From Clostridium sp. CAG:288 (GTDB taxonomy: Bacteria; Bacillota_I; Bacilli_A; RFN20; CAG-288), in assembly GCA_000437395.1 (NCBI GenBank), contig FR898184.1:24256-88255 (forward strand): DNA of 64,000 bases, read 5' to 3'. The position numbers and the translations under genes were made by a program. Positions 1 to 9,105 of the stretch are shown piece after piece. The stretch's first letter is position 1; every line of letters begins with the position of its first letter. The notes under the pieces were generated by a model. The model ran no database searches. It saw only the letters and a list, made by a program, of their open reading frames with translations, and was not told the DNA's origin.

Positions 1-348
1 GGAGCAAATATTATCGAAGGTGGAGAAGATACAATGCTCTATGCTTTATTCACAACAGATAAGCCAAATGAATTGATAAATGAGTTAAAAGATTATCTTT
101 CAAAACTTCCATCAACGCTTAAATCAGGCGAATTTAGAGCTATTAGAAATAATTATGTCGGATCAATGCTTAGATCCTTCGGAGATGTAAATGATTACTT
201 TGATGAATTAGTTGAAAAATATGCAAACCACATTGCTGCTCCAGCCATGATAGAAAGTGTAAAAATGTTATCGAAACATACAGTTAAAGACTTCTTAAAT
301 GATTTAAAGAGTTGGCCAATAACATTTACGACATTTAAAAAAGATTAA
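1..348 (+). CDS. M16 family metallopeptidase, C-terminal fragment
   Basis: The reading frame is open from the first base of the window, so this is the 3' end of a longer gene; the internal ATG at 34 is not its start. The tail reads FRAIRNNYVGSMLRSF, then a stretch around FDELVEKYANHI, and ends with a short segment of the SVKMLSKHTVKDFL type. This resembles the C-terminal domain of M16 (insulinase/pitrilysin-like) peptidases such as Bacillus YmfH, where a K-(K/N)-x-(F/Y)-(I/V)-G-S helix is followed by a 'LESLTVEDV' helix. The zinc-binding HxxEH motif would lie upstream of the window and cannot be checked. It is followed after one base by acpS. Confidence 0.55.
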   Translation, partial: GANIIEGGEDTMLYALFTTDKPNELINELKDYLSKLPSTLKSGEFRAIRNNYVGSMLRSFGDVNDYFDELVEKYANHIAAPAMIESVKMLSKHTVKDFLNDLKSWPITFTTFKKD

Positions 349-349
349 T

Positions 350-673
350 ATGATTGGAGTAGATATTGTCAAAATTTCGAGGTTTGAAAACAAAAGCGAA
401 AAGTTTATTTCAAGAGTTTATTCAAAACGAGAAATTGAAGAATTAAATTTAAAAAATGGACAAAACAAAAGCGAATATCTTGCTTCAAGATTTGCCAGTA
501 AAGAAGCTTATTTAAAAGCATCTGGCAAAATGACAACAAAGCTTAGTTCAATTGAAACATTAAACGATAGCAACGGTAAACCTCATCTATTTGTCAACAA
601 TGAAGAAGTTGGTGAAGTAAGTATTTCACATGATACTTTTGCAATTGCAGTAGTATTATTAAATAAGGAGTAA
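350..673 (+). CDS. acpS: Holo-[acyl-carrier-protein] synthase
   Basis: AcpS transfers 4'-phosphopantetheine from CoA to the conserved serine of acyl carrier protein, activating fatty acid synthesis in the cytoplasm. The 107-residue product has the family hallmarks: an N-terminal GVDIV motif (Asp for Mg/CoA binding), RFASKEA in the middle (Glu catalytic/metal ligand), and a C-terminal SISHD. Length is normal for bacterial AcpS (about 115-125 residues), slightly short. The gene starts one base after the preceding stop codon and is followed by pulA after two bases, so it is probably co-transcribed with both neighbours. Confidence 0.93.
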   Translation: MIGVDIVKISRFENKSEKFISRVYSKREIEELNLKNGQNKSEYLASRFASKEAYLKASGKMTTKLSSIETLNDSNGKPHLFVNNEEVGEVSISHDTFAIAVVLLNKE

Positions 674-675
674 AT

Positions 676-2811
676 ATGGCAAAAATAATAAACATTGACG
701 CAGCACTTAAAAGTCTAGATACAATTGAAGTCTCAGTCTATAAGCAATACACAACATTAGAAATTAAAGCTTTTAATTTTTATGATAACGGAAAATTCGT
801 TAAAACTTTAAAATGGATATCTAAATCAGAATCCAAATCGTCTTTCATTTATACACTTAATATAAACTATGAGTTTATTCCTGGTCATTTATATGAATTG
901 TGTGATGATAGAAACGAATTCTTCCCTCTTGATATATCTATTATCGCTCTTTCTTCTGAATTTGAAAAAAAATATAGATTCGATGGTGAAATGGGAGCTA
1001 TCTATAGCAAAGAATCTACAACTTTTAGAGTTTTCTCTCCATTAGCTAGTGAAGCATTTGTTAAGTTAATTGACAAGAATGAAGTAAGTACACTACACCC
1101 AATGGCAAGATTAGAAAATAGTGGTGTTTATGAAGCTATTGTTAAAGGCGACTGCGAAGAATTTAAATATCACTTCGTCGTTAACTTAAATGGTCAATTA
1201 GTTGAAGCTACAGATCCATATGCATTTGCTTTAACTTCTAATTCTCGATATGGCTATGTAGTTAATCCTGAAAAGCTTCAACAAATCGATTTACACAAAG
1301 AAAGTCTACCACCTTTTAATAAATTAACTGATGCAATAATTTATGAAATTGATGTACGCGATGCAACTTCTTTAACTGGTTTTGAAAACAAAGGAACTTT
1401 TAAGGCTTTATCGCAAGAAGGCTTAAAAGATTCAAACGGAAACCCGGTTGGCTTAGATTACATTAAAAGTCTTGAAGTTACTCACGTTCAACTTTTACCT
1501 GTATACGACTTTCAAACTATAGATGAAGACCATCCAGCAAAGCAATATAACTGGGGTTATGATCCAAAGTTCTACTTTGCACCTGAAGGTTCTTATTCAA
1601 CTAACCCAAATGATTGCTATACAAGATTGTTCGAACTTCGCGAATTAGTTGGCTCTTTCCACAAAAACGGCTTAAGAGCAGTTATGGATGTTGTTTTTAA
1701 TCATACATTTAACCGCATATCAAATTCTCTTGAACAACTTTGCCCAGGTTATTATTTTAGAAAGAATAATGATGGCACATACTCTAACGGATCTGGTTGT
1801 GGAAACGATATAGAATCATGCCATTATATGGCTAGAAAGTTAATTATCGACGCTTTAGTCCACTTCGTTAAATGGTATGGATTTGATGGCTTTCGTTTTG
1901 ATTTAATGGGCATATTAGATAAAGAAACAATAAATAAAGCATACTATACATTAAAAAATATAAACAAAGATATTATTATGTATGGTGAAGGATGGAATAT
2001 GGCTACCAATTTACCATCAAGCTTAAAGGCAAATTCAAATAACGCTAAAGAAATGCCAACTATCGGTTTCTTTAACGATAGATTTAGAGAGGTTGTCAAA
2101 GGCGCTTCTTCTGACAACAATTTAGCTTCAAAGGGGTATTTATCAGGTGATACCAATTATATCGATGGATTCAAGCACTGCATATTAGGTTCTTGTGTCG
2201 CCTTAGCTTTCCCACCTATGTTCGATGAACCGACCCAATCAATCAATTACGTTGAGTGTCACGATAATGCAACTATCTTTGACAAACTTTTATTATCAAA
2301 TGCTGACGAATCAGTTGAAAATAGATTAAAGAGAATCAAAATGATGAATGTCGTTTCGATTTTATCATATGGTATTCCTTTTATTCACGCAGGGCAGGAA
2401 TTTGGAGCTACCAAGAAATCACATTATAACTCCTATAATTTGATCGATGAAATAAACGGCTTAGATTACAATTTAAGAACAGCTAGAAAAGATATGGTTA
2501 AATATCTAGCTGACGCAATCAAGTTACGTAAAAATATGGATATATTCAAACTTGATAAAAAAGAAGATATCGTTAATGCCGTAACTTTTGAAAACTTATC
2601 TCATGGAGCTTTATTAATTAAATATGATGACAAAGCTAATAGTAGAATAGTTTATTTCTTTATCAACCCAACAACCGAAACTGTATCATACAAGTTCGAT
2701 AATTATGCAAAGATAATATTTAATGAAGCAGGTTTGATTAATACAGACTTCTTCTCACAATTAATGATAATTAATGGCTTATCATTAATTGTTGCTCTAT
2801 CTAATTATTAG
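676..2811 (+). CDS. pulA: Type I pullulanase (alpha-1,6 debranching enzyme)
   Basis: The 711-residue protein is a GH13 debranching enzyme that hydrolyses alpha-1,6 branch points of pullulan, glycogen or limit dextrins. It has the pullulanase signature YNWGYDP at residue 291, then VMDVVFNH, then the GFRFDLMG nucleophile region (Asp409), the acid/base Glu438 in YGEGW, and the third catalytic Asp530 in VECHDN. An N-terminal beta-sandwich (CBM48-like) occupies roughly residues 90-190. No signal peptide is visible, so it probably acts on internal glycogen or imported dextrins. A clear AAGGAG ribosome-binding site precedes the ATG. It lies in an operon-like run from acpS to plsC. Confidence 0.93.
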   Translation: MAKIINIDAALKSLDTIEVSVYKQYTTLEIKAFNFYDNGKFVKTLKWISKSESKSSFIYTLNINYEFIPGHLYELCDDRNEFFPLDISIIALSSEFEKKYRFDGEMGAIYSKESTTFRVFSPLASEAFVKLIDKNEVSTLHPMARLENSGVYEAIVKGDCEEFKYHFVVNLNGQLVEATDPYAFALTSNSRYGYVVNPEKLQQIDLHKESLPPFNKLTDAIIYEIDVRDATSLTGFENKGTFKALSQEGLKDSNGNPVGLDYIKSLEVTHVQLLPVYDFQTIDEDHPAKQYNWGYDPKFYFAPEGSYSTNPNDCYTRLFELRELVGSFHKNGLRAVMDVVFNHTFNRISNSLEQLCPGYYFRKNNDGTYSNGSGCGNDIESCHYMARKLIIDALVHFVKWYGFDGFRFDLMGILDKETINKAYYTLKNINKDIIMYGEGWNMATNLPSSLKANSNNAKEMPTIGFFNDRFREVVKGASSDNNLASKGYLSGDTNYIDGFKHCILGSCVALAFPPMFDEPTQSINYVECHDNATIFDKLLLSNADESVENRLKRIKMMNVVSILSYGIPFIHAGQEFGATKKSHYNSYNLIDEINGLDYNLRTARKDMVKYLADAIKLRKNMDIFKLDKKEDIVNAVTFENLSHGALLIKYDDKANSRIVYFFINPTTETVSYKFDNYAKIIFNEAGLINTDFFSQLMIINGLSLIVALSNY

Positions 2812-2823
2812 AAGGAGTTTATT

Positions 2824-3603
2824 ATGCATTTACGTAAATATGTTAGATACGTATGTGGAATATTACCAAAAGTTTCTGTTACAAGCCACAAAATAAATAA
2901 ATATGCTCGCCATCCAGAAAAAACTACTGTTGAAAAGAAATACAAAGACATTCATAAGCTACTTAAAAGTACTATGAAAAACTTTAAAATTGAATTTATA
3001 GTTGGTGGAGCAGAAAACATACCAGAAAATACAAACGTTCTTTTTGTCTCAAATCACCAATCAATGATGGACGCTGTTTCATTTTTAGGATATTTTGAAA
3101 GACCAGTTTCTTTTTTAAGTAAAATTGAAGTTAAAAAATATCCAATAATAGGAAAAATAGTCACTGGTCTTGATGGAGTTTTCATGGATAGATCTAACAT
3201 GCGTCAAGAAATAAAATCTATCAGACGAGTAACTGAACTGTTAGAGAATAATCCTGAAAGATCTTTTATAATTTTCCCTGAAGGAACAAGAACAAAAGAC
3301 AAAGATTATAAAATAGGTGAATTTAAAGCAGGCGCCTTAAAACCAGCTTATAGAGCTAATAAGCCAATAATACCTATTGCCATCTATGGGACTTTTAGAA
3401 TTTTAAATCCTAATGTTCATCTAAAACGTTACCCTGTTCAAATTCAATTTTTAAAGCCACACAACATCGAAGAATTTGATAATATTACAACGACAGAAAT
3501 GTCAGATATTATTCACGATGAAATAGCAAGAGAAGTTGAACGCATGCATGTACGTGATGAAAAACTTCTAAAAAAATACAAAAAAGGTAAACTTGTTAAG
3601 TAA
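2824..3603 (+). CDS. plsC: 1-acyl-sn-glycerol-3-phosphate acyltransferase
   Basis: PlsC acylates lysophosphatidic acid to phosphatidic acid in membrane phospholipid synthesis. The sequence shows the HX4D catalytic motif (NHQSMMD, His78/Asp83) and the substrate-binding FPEGTR motif (Glu153-Arg156), in the usual order and spacing. Length (259 residues) is typical. A GAAGGAG ribosome-binding site sits just upstream of the ATG, 12 bases after pulA. The gene ends at a bidirectional terminator shared with the convergent acyl-CoA ligase gene. Confidence 0.9.
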   Translation: MHLRKYVRYVCGILPKVSVTSHKINKYARHPEKTTVEKKYKDIHKLLKSTMKNFKIEFIVGGAENIPENTNVLFVSNHQSMMDAVSFLGYFERPVSFLSKIEVKKYPIIGKIVTGLDGVFMDRSNMRQEIKSIRRVTELLENNPERSFIIFPEGTRTKDKDYKIGEFKAGALKPAYRANKPIIPIAIYGTFRILNPNVHLKRYPVQIQFLKPHNIEEFDNITTTEMSDIIHDEIAREVERMHVRDEKLLKKYKKGKLVK

Positions 3604-3610
3604 GTAAAAT

Positions 3611-3640
3611 AAGCCATGAAACTAAGTCTCATGGCTTTTT
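3611..3640. terminator. Bidirectional Rho-independent terminator between plsC and the acyl-CoA ligase gene
   Basis: A perfect 9-bp stem (AAGCCATGA at 3611-3619 with TCATGGCTT at 3629-3637) has a short loop and a T run on the plus side. On the minus strand the same stem is followed by ATTTT. It separates two convergent genes. Confidence 0.85.
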
Positions 3641-5225
3641 AATTATATAAATTTAATAGAGCGTTTTTATCTACCTTACCAACATTAGTACGTGGTAATT
3701 TGTCTAAAACAATTATTTTTTCTGGGACCGAATATTTAATTAATTCTGAGCACAATTCTTTCTTAACTAATTGTGCTAGTTCTACTTTATTTTTTGTTTC
3801 ACTTTCTAAAAATAATGCGACATATGGATGCTTATCGTTTGAGACAAAAACAGTTGCACAGTCTTTAACATCTTCAAATGTTAAAGCAATTCTATTTATG
3901 TCGCTAGGAAAAACATTAATGCCTGCAATTTTAAACATCTCTTTTTTTCTTCTAATAAAAATTAAATATCCATCTTTATCTATTTTACCTATATCCCCTG
4001 TTTTTAACCAACTATCATTATTTTCAATTTCAATTACTTCTTTAGTTAATTCAGAGTCGTTTAAGTACTCAAGCATCATAGTGTTAGTACTGATTTCTAT
4101 ATTTCCTTCGAAACCACATTCTAATACTTTTCCTTCGTCATCAACAATTCTAGCTTTAACACCTTCTATCGGTTTACCGACAGTTCCAATTTTATAAGAG
4201 TCAAGTTTATTAACGAAGTTAACCGATGCTGTTTCTGTCATGCCATAGCCTTCTAAAAGTCGACATTTAGAATTAGCTTTTTCCATTCTCTCATTAAACT
4301 CACCAAACAATTTTAAATCAGCTTTATCTCCACCAATAAAGGCATGGGTTAAATTTTTAAGTTTAGTACCTTTAAAGTCTTTTCTCTCTAATAACTTTCT
4401 AGCCATATATGGAATTAAAAGTAAAAATGACAATTCATTTTTATTTATTTTTTTTACTATTTTTTTGGCGTTAAAAGATATCATTAAAGCAGAAGTAGCC
4501 CTATTAACTAAAGGAGAATGGACACCCATTGCTAAACCAAATCCATGGAAGATTGGTAAAACTGCCATCATTTTTTTGCCTTCAACTTCTTTTTGAGAAA
4601 ATCCAAGTATTTTATGACATTGGAAAGCAATATTATTAAAAGCTTTATCGTTTAATACAACAGTTTTACTATTTCCTGTTGTACCACCTGATCTCAAATA
4701 AACAGATGGTTTATAATCATCTTTATTTATTTCAAATGATTCTCGTGATAATGGTAATCTATAAATATATTTATCTTTACTTATATTTTTTAATTTTAAT
4801 TTATATATTAATGGATATAAAGCCGACTTTAATAAATTCAAATCAGATTTGATATTTAGTAAAAGATAATCTTTATCTTTTAAAGAATTTTTATAGTCTA
4901 AATATTTAATATCTGGGAAAATAACAAGCTTAGACTCAACGCTTTCCATAGCTTCGTTAAGAACCATAGGAGGAATAAGTGGATGAACAACTAAAACAAT
5001 AGCTCCAATCTTATTCAGTGCATAAAAAGTATATATGGTTTCAGGAACATTTGGTGAAACTAAGGTTACGACCTGATTTTTCCTAACTCCATATGCATAA
5101 AGTTTAGAAGCAAAAATATCTACATTATCTATAAAGGTACTATAACTAATTTTCTTACCTTCAAAAGATAATGCAGTCCCTTTAAAACAATGATTTACCT
5201 CTATTGCTTGATAAAGTGTTGGCAT
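3639..5225 (-). CDS. AMP-forming acyl-CoA synthetase / fatty-acid ligase
   Basis: This is a member of the ANL adenylating superfamily. It activates a carboxylic acid as an acyl-adenylate and passes it to CoA or a carrier protein. Visible motifs in order are the phosphate loop SGGTTGNSKT (179-188), GYGMTET (326-332), LKTGDIG (408-413), the hinge region RRKKEMFKIAG, and the C-terminal catalytic-lysine motif TNVGKVDK near residue 515. Length (528) is normal for long-chain acyl-CoA ligases. The start ATG has an AGGAG site 5-6 bases upstream and lies 8 bases after a DUF1624-type acyltransferase gene, so the two form an operon. The substrate cannot be told from sequence. Confidence 0.85.
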   Translation of the reverse strand: MPTLYQAIEVNHCFKGTALSFEGKKISYSTFIDNVDIFASKLYAYGVRKNQVVTLVSPNVPETIYTFYALNKIGAIVLVVHPLIPPMVLNEAMESVESKLVIFPDIKYLDYKNSLKDKDYLLLNIKSDLNLLKSALYPLIYKLKLKNISKDKYIYRLPLSRESFEINKDDYKPSVYLRSGGTTGNSKTVVLNDKAFNNIAFQCHKILGFSQKEVEGKKMMAVLPIFHGFGLAMGVHSPLVNRATSALMISFNAKKIVKKINKNELSFLLLIPYMARKLLERKDFKGTKLKNLTHAFIGGDKADLKLFGEFNERMEKANSKCRLLEGYGMTETASVNFVNKLDSYKIGTVGKPIEGVKARIVDDEGKVLECGFEGNIEISTNTMMLEYLNDSELTKEVIEIENNDSWLKTGDIGKIDKDGYLIFIRRKKEMFKIAGINVFPSDINRIALTFEDVKDCATVFVSNDKHPYVALFLESETKNKVELAQLVKKELCSELIKYSVPEKIIVLDKLPRTNVGKVDKNALLNLYN

Positions 5226-5233
5226 ATTATCTC

Positions 5234-6070
5234 CTAAATTTTATAACCCATTGGTAACAAAACCATAGCAAATATTGATATAAATATTACTTGGTGTAAT
5301 GCATATATCAAAAGTGTATGTCTACCTATAAATGATATTGGTTTAAGCACTTTAAATTCCATATTAGGAATTAAGCTCTGTTTTTTATCTTCAGGATATA
5401 TCCATTTTCCAAACGAAATACCTGCTACTATAACACCTGACCAAGGAAATATAGGAAACCAATCAGTACTTGATCCAATAGTGCCTAAAATAATTTTACC
5501 AAGATTTTTAATATTAAATATTGGGTATGCAAAACTTCCTTTATTACCTATAAACATACCAATTGAAATTATTAATAAACCCACCATGAATGGAACGTAA
5601 TCTGGAATATATATATTTAACTTTCTACAAATCCATTGAAGGATTCCGTATATAGTTATAGTTAATCCCATACAATGCAATATCCCAAAGCAAATAATCA
5701 TATCTTCTTTAATTATATAAGAAGCGATTGAAGTAACTAAGGTTATTAGCATGCCAAAAGCAAATATTCTTAGTCCTCTTATAATGTTATTTTTTGAAAA
5801 ACTTGATGATATTCCACAAATAAGTAAAAACGTCCCGGCAAAAACTGGAACTAAAGAATCTACCAATCTTGAATCCATGATCAAGCTGACTCGATAACAA
5901 AACTTTTGCAATCCCAAATTTCCCATAGCATAAAAATTAGAAAATACATAAGGAAGCATAATAAAATCATAGCCTAAATGGTAAAGCACTAAGCCTATTA
6001 TTGGAAGACCTCTTAAGAAGTCTATTTCCCATATTCTAGATTTTTTATTTTGATTAAAAACTCTTTTCAA
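5234..6070 (-). CDS. DUF1624 / heparan-alpha-glucosaminide N-acetyltransferase-like membrane protein
   Basis: The 278-residue multi-pass membrane protein opens with IWEIDFLRGLPIIGLVLYH, the characteristic first helix of the DUF1624 (COG3503) family, and ends with a HTLLIYALHQ helix typical of membrane acyltransferases. About seven or eight hydrophobic helices are evident. Family members are proposed to move acetyl or acyl groups across the membrane. The start is a TTG at 6070 preceded by GAGG; no suitable in-frame ATG exists before residue 37. It leads a two-gene operon with the adjacent acyl-CoA ligase, which might supply the acyl donor (inference). A TATAAT lies about 20 bases upstream. Confidence 0.75.
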   Translation of the reverse strand: MKRVFNQNKKSRIWEIDFLRGLPIIGLVLYHLGYDFIMLPYVFSNFYAMGNLGLQKFCYRVSLIMDSRLVDSLVPVFAGTFLLICGISSSFSKNNIIRGLRIFAFGMLITLVTSIASYIIKEDMIICFGILHCMGLTITIYGILQWICRKLNIYIPDYVPFMVGLLIISIGMFIGNKGSFAYPIFNIKNLGKIILGTIGSSTDWFPIFPWSGVIVAGISFGKWIYPEDKKQSLIPNMEFKVLKPISFIGRHTLLIYALHQVIFISIFAMVLLPMGYKI

Positions 6071-6155
6071 ATTGTTTAAACCTCAATATTATATTTTACC
6101 AAAAAAAATCAATTTTAAATACTATTTATATAGAGTAATTTTTAAATTCAAAAAA

Positions 6156-6185
6156 GGCTGAAAGCGTAAATCGTGGCTTTCAGCC
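6156..6185 (-). terminator. Rho-independent terminator, second of a tandem pair
   Basis: A 10-bp perfect stem, GGCTGAAAGC (6156-6165) with GCTTTCAGCC (6176-6185), is followed on the minus strand by TTTTT. It lies about 60 bases beyond the first terminator of the ABC exporter operon. The gap between the two (6186-6243) shows nothing recognisable. Confidence 0.75.
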
Positions 6186-6245
6186 AAAATGTTACAACAT
6201 ATTAGCTTATTAATAACATGCAATATTTGTTTTTATTCACTAAAA

Positions 6246-6270
6246 AACTTCAAGAACGAATCTTGAAGTT
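6246..6270 (-). terminator. Rho-independent terminator of the ABC exporter operon
   Basis: A 10-bp stem, AACTTCAAGA (6246-6255) with TCTTGAAGTT (6261-6270), is followed on the minus strand by a T run. It starts within 10 bases of the permease stop codon. Confidence 0.85.
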
Positions 6271-6278
6271 TTATTTTT

Positions 6279-8189
6279 TTAAAGTGGTAAGTCCTTCTTT
6301 TTAAATCTAATTGCACCTACGACATAGCCAACAGCGCCAATAGCAAGAAGAATAGCTAATTTCCAAATAAATGTGTAAGTACCATCAAGGATAGATACAG
6401 AATCAAATAAGCTAATTATTGAGAAATAGTTGAAGTAATTTAAGGCATCTAATCTTACGACTGATGGAATGACTTGTGAACCAAATAAGCCTAACATAGT
6501 AGCAACTAAGAAGAACATACTGAAGCCACCACCAATAGCCATACTTCTCTTATTTCTATCAAACCAACATGATGTTAAGAAGTTAATACCTGAAATTGCA
6601 AATAATGTTAAGAATGCACCTAAGTTCAAGAGTATTAATTTTCCATATGTTAAGCTTGTATTTGCATGATCAATAAATGCAAAGCAGATACAGCTTGTTA
6701 TTGTTGTACAAACAATCATTGCAAATAATGATGAGATTAAATAGCAAGCTTGAGTGAATGTAACTTGTTGTCTCTTTGTTGATGTTGATAAAACATAAGC
6801 CATAGAGCCAGAATCAACTTGACCAGAAACTAAGTTGTTAGAAGCCATAATAATATAGATGATTGGGAGTAAAAGTCCTGCCATCTTGAAGAAGATTGAA
6901 CCGACAATTAAACCATATAAGTCCATTCGACCTATTTCTTCGATAGCATCAGAAACATCTTTTGGTAAAGAATCTAATAAACCATCTGTTAAATCGCTCT
7001 TTAATTTTGCAATTGTTGAAGCAACTGCAGCTTCATAAGCTTCATCACTATCATAGCTGCTTCTATCGATTAATGAAATTTCATAATCGTAACGAGCTTG
7101 GAATGATACAATGGAAGTCTTGCACATATGTTTTACACTTTCATATGTATATCCGAATGAATCATATTTTGCTTCATCGACGCCATAATCTTTTAAGAGT
7201 GTAATCATTGTTGCTTTTGTGCTTTCACTTGTTAAATTACCAGCAATTAAAATCGGAGTTGAATATTGTGTTCTTTCATTACGATATTTATTTCTTTCAG
7301 TACTATTGATGTATGCTTTAACATCACTTGCTTCTTGATTGTTACTCCATTTAACTAAATCACTTGCTGTGATATTTGTAACTAAAGATGTAACATCATA
7401 GTCTTGTGTTGGTGTTGAACCAGCTTCATATTGTTCGTAAATTTCTGAGAATTGATTGCCAGGGTTAATTGAGAATAACATACTAGCCATTAATTCTTTA
7501 TATGCTTGTGAATTTTCATCGTTAGTTTCATCGATTTCTTTTGCTAACTTTAAAGCGTAAGCTTGAACATCGCTAACTGCATTTGTATAGACGTTTGTAA
7601 TTAAATCTTTAGTAACATAAACGTAAGTTGAATAAGCAGCTGTTGGTTTTTGTTCCATCCAAGCAGCGACTGCTTTTTGATAATCTTCTGTTAAAGAATA
7701 ATCACTTTGTTTTGGTGCTGCTTCTAACCATTGCGAGACTAAATAGATATGATACTTTTCAACACTATTTTCATCATAAGCAGGTGCATTTGCTTTCCAT
7801 GCTAACATAGCTGCTTGATATTGTGCTAAATCTTCATAATCACTAACTTTAGGCATTGATGCAATCCAAGCGTCTGTTTTTGTTTGATATTCGTTTGCCT
7901 TTGAAATGTTGTCTTGATATTCATTTTTGAATTCTAAAACAAAGCTATTATCAAAGTATTTGGCACCAACATTAGCTCTATCGTAGAATGTTAGGGCTTG
8001 TTTTTCCATTTGAGAATTGATAGTTTCTACAATAATAGTATCTTCTACAGCGTTTTTTACATCGGCAATATTGCCAGATCCACTAATTAACATAACGCAA
8101 GCTAACATAAAACAAACAGCTGCTGTAATAATTGACCACATTACACCGTTAGCTTTGCAAGATTGTTTAAATAAAGCTTTACTAAACAT
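6279..8189 (-). CDS. ABC-2 type exporter permease with large extracytoplasmic domain
   Basis: The 636-residue protein has one N-terminal membrane helix (about residues 17-37), then about 370 hydrophilic residues that should lie outside the membrane, then five or six helices in the last 200 residues. This is the topology of ABC-2 export permeases. The outer domain contains two related segments, residues about 108-138 and 154-186, with the shared pattern W..PK.SDY...YQ.A..AW, and a weaker third copy further on. It is the third gene of an operon with two ABC ATPases. The transported substrate is unknown; TetR control suggests a drug, peptide or lipid efflux role (inference). AAGGAG precedes the ATG. 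Confidence 0.8.
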   Translation of the reverse strand: MFSKALFKQSCKANGVMWSIITAAVCFMLACVMLISGSGNIADVKNAVEDTIIVETINSQMEKQALTFYDRANVGAKYFDNSFVLEFKNEYQDNISKANEYQTKTDAWIASMPKVSDYEDLAQYQAAMLAWKANAPAYDENSVEKYHIYLVSQWLEAAPKQSDYSLTEDYQKAVAAWMEQKPTAAYSTYVYVTKDLITNVYTNAVSDVQAYALKLAKEIDETNDENSQAYKELMASMLFSINPGNQFSEIYEQYEAGSTPTQDYDVTSLVTNITASDLVKWSNNQEASDVKAYINSTERNKYRNERTQYSTPILIAGNLTSESTKATMITLLKDYGVDEAKYDSFGYTYESVKHMCKTSIVSFQARYDYEISLIDRSSYDSDEAYEAAVASTIAKLKSDLTDGLLDSLPKDVSDAIEEIGRMDLYGLIVGSIFFKMAGLLLPIIYIIMASNNLVSGQVDSGSMAYVLSTSTKRQQVTFTQACYLISSLFAMIVCTTITSCICFAFIDHANTSLTYGKLILLNLGAFLTLFAISGINFLTSCWFDRNKRSMAIGGGFSMFFLVATMLGLFGSQVIPSVVRLDALNYFNYFSIISLFDSVSILDGTYTFIWKLAILLAIGAVGYVVGAIRFKKKDLPL

Positions 8190-8205
8190 ATTACTTACTC
8201 TCCTT

Positions 8206-9105
8206 TTATAATTCGTTATTTTTTAACATTATTTCCTTGAAGTGACGTTCCAATGTATATTTGACTTCAGAAATAAATTTGACATCATATTTTTGCAAAT
8301 CAACAAATAGTTTATTGATATTTGCTTTATCAATTCTAATTGTTGCTTGATTATATTGATCTTGTGTTCTAATTACGTCATATGATAAATTTAAGAAATC
8401 TTTATAATCTTTGCTATTTTTGAATTCAATCTTAAAGTCTCTGACTGTTCTACCATGAATAGCATGCATATCAGCTATATCAATGATGTGTCCATCATTA
8501 ATAAGGGCAACCCTATCACATGTTTCTTCCATTTCTTCGAACATGTGAGAACTCATAAATATTGTTTTTCCTTTAGCGTGTTCTTCTTTAATGATATCCA
8601 AGAAGGCAACACGCATCAAAGGGTCAAGACCAGTTGTAGGCTCATCTAAGATAATGATTTTTGGGTCGTTCATTAAAGCAGCAACTAAAGCTGTCTTTTG
8701 TTTCATACCTTTACTCATTCTCTTAAGGTTAGCTCTTGGATCCAATTGTAATTTTTCAATCAATTCATTAGCATAACTTAAATCCTTTAGGCCTAAGAAG
8801 TTTGCTTGACTCTTTAAGAAATCAATACCTGTTGGTAAATCTGGGAACGCAATTTCACCTGGAACATATCCGATATTTTTTACATATTCGCTTGAATGTG
8901 TCCAAGCTTCTAAGCCATCAACTTTAACACTTCCTGATGTTGGCTTAATAAATCCCATGATATTTCGAATAGTTGTTGTTTTACCTGAACCGTTAGTTCC
9001 AACAAAACCAACCATTTCACCTTGGTTAATATCAAGGTTAATATCAAATATTCCTCGATTATCTCCGTAATCTTTAGTTAAATTTCTTATTTCAATAGTA
9101 CTCAT
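8206..9105 (-). CDS. ABC exporter ATPase (second subunit)
   Basis: This is a 299-residue ABC ATP-binding subunit with Walker A GTNGSGKT, a degenerate signature RMSKGMKQK, Walker B IIILDEPTTG and a switch histidine (FMSSHMFEE). A C-terminal accessory region of about 90 residues is typical of the CcmA/DrrA class. The ATG overlaps the stop of the first ATPase gene by one base (TAATG), so translation is probably coupled. Together with the neighbouring ATPase it presumably forms a heterodimer serving the single permease. Confidence 0.9.
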   Translation of the reverse strand: MSTIEIRNLTKDYGDNRGIFDINLDINQGEMVGFVGTNGSGKTTTIRNIMGFIKPTSGSVKVDGLEAWTHSSEYVKNIGYVPGEIAFPDLPTGIDFLKSQANFLGLKDLSYANELIEKLQLDPRANLKRMSKGMKQKTALVAALMNDPKIIILDEPTTGLDPLMRVAFLDIIKEEHAKGKTIFMSSHMFEEMEETCDRVALINDGHIIDIADMHAIHGRTVRDFKIEFKNSKDYKDFLNLSYDVIRTQDQYNQATIRIDKANINKLFVDLQKYDVKFISEVKYTLERHFKEIMLKNNEL

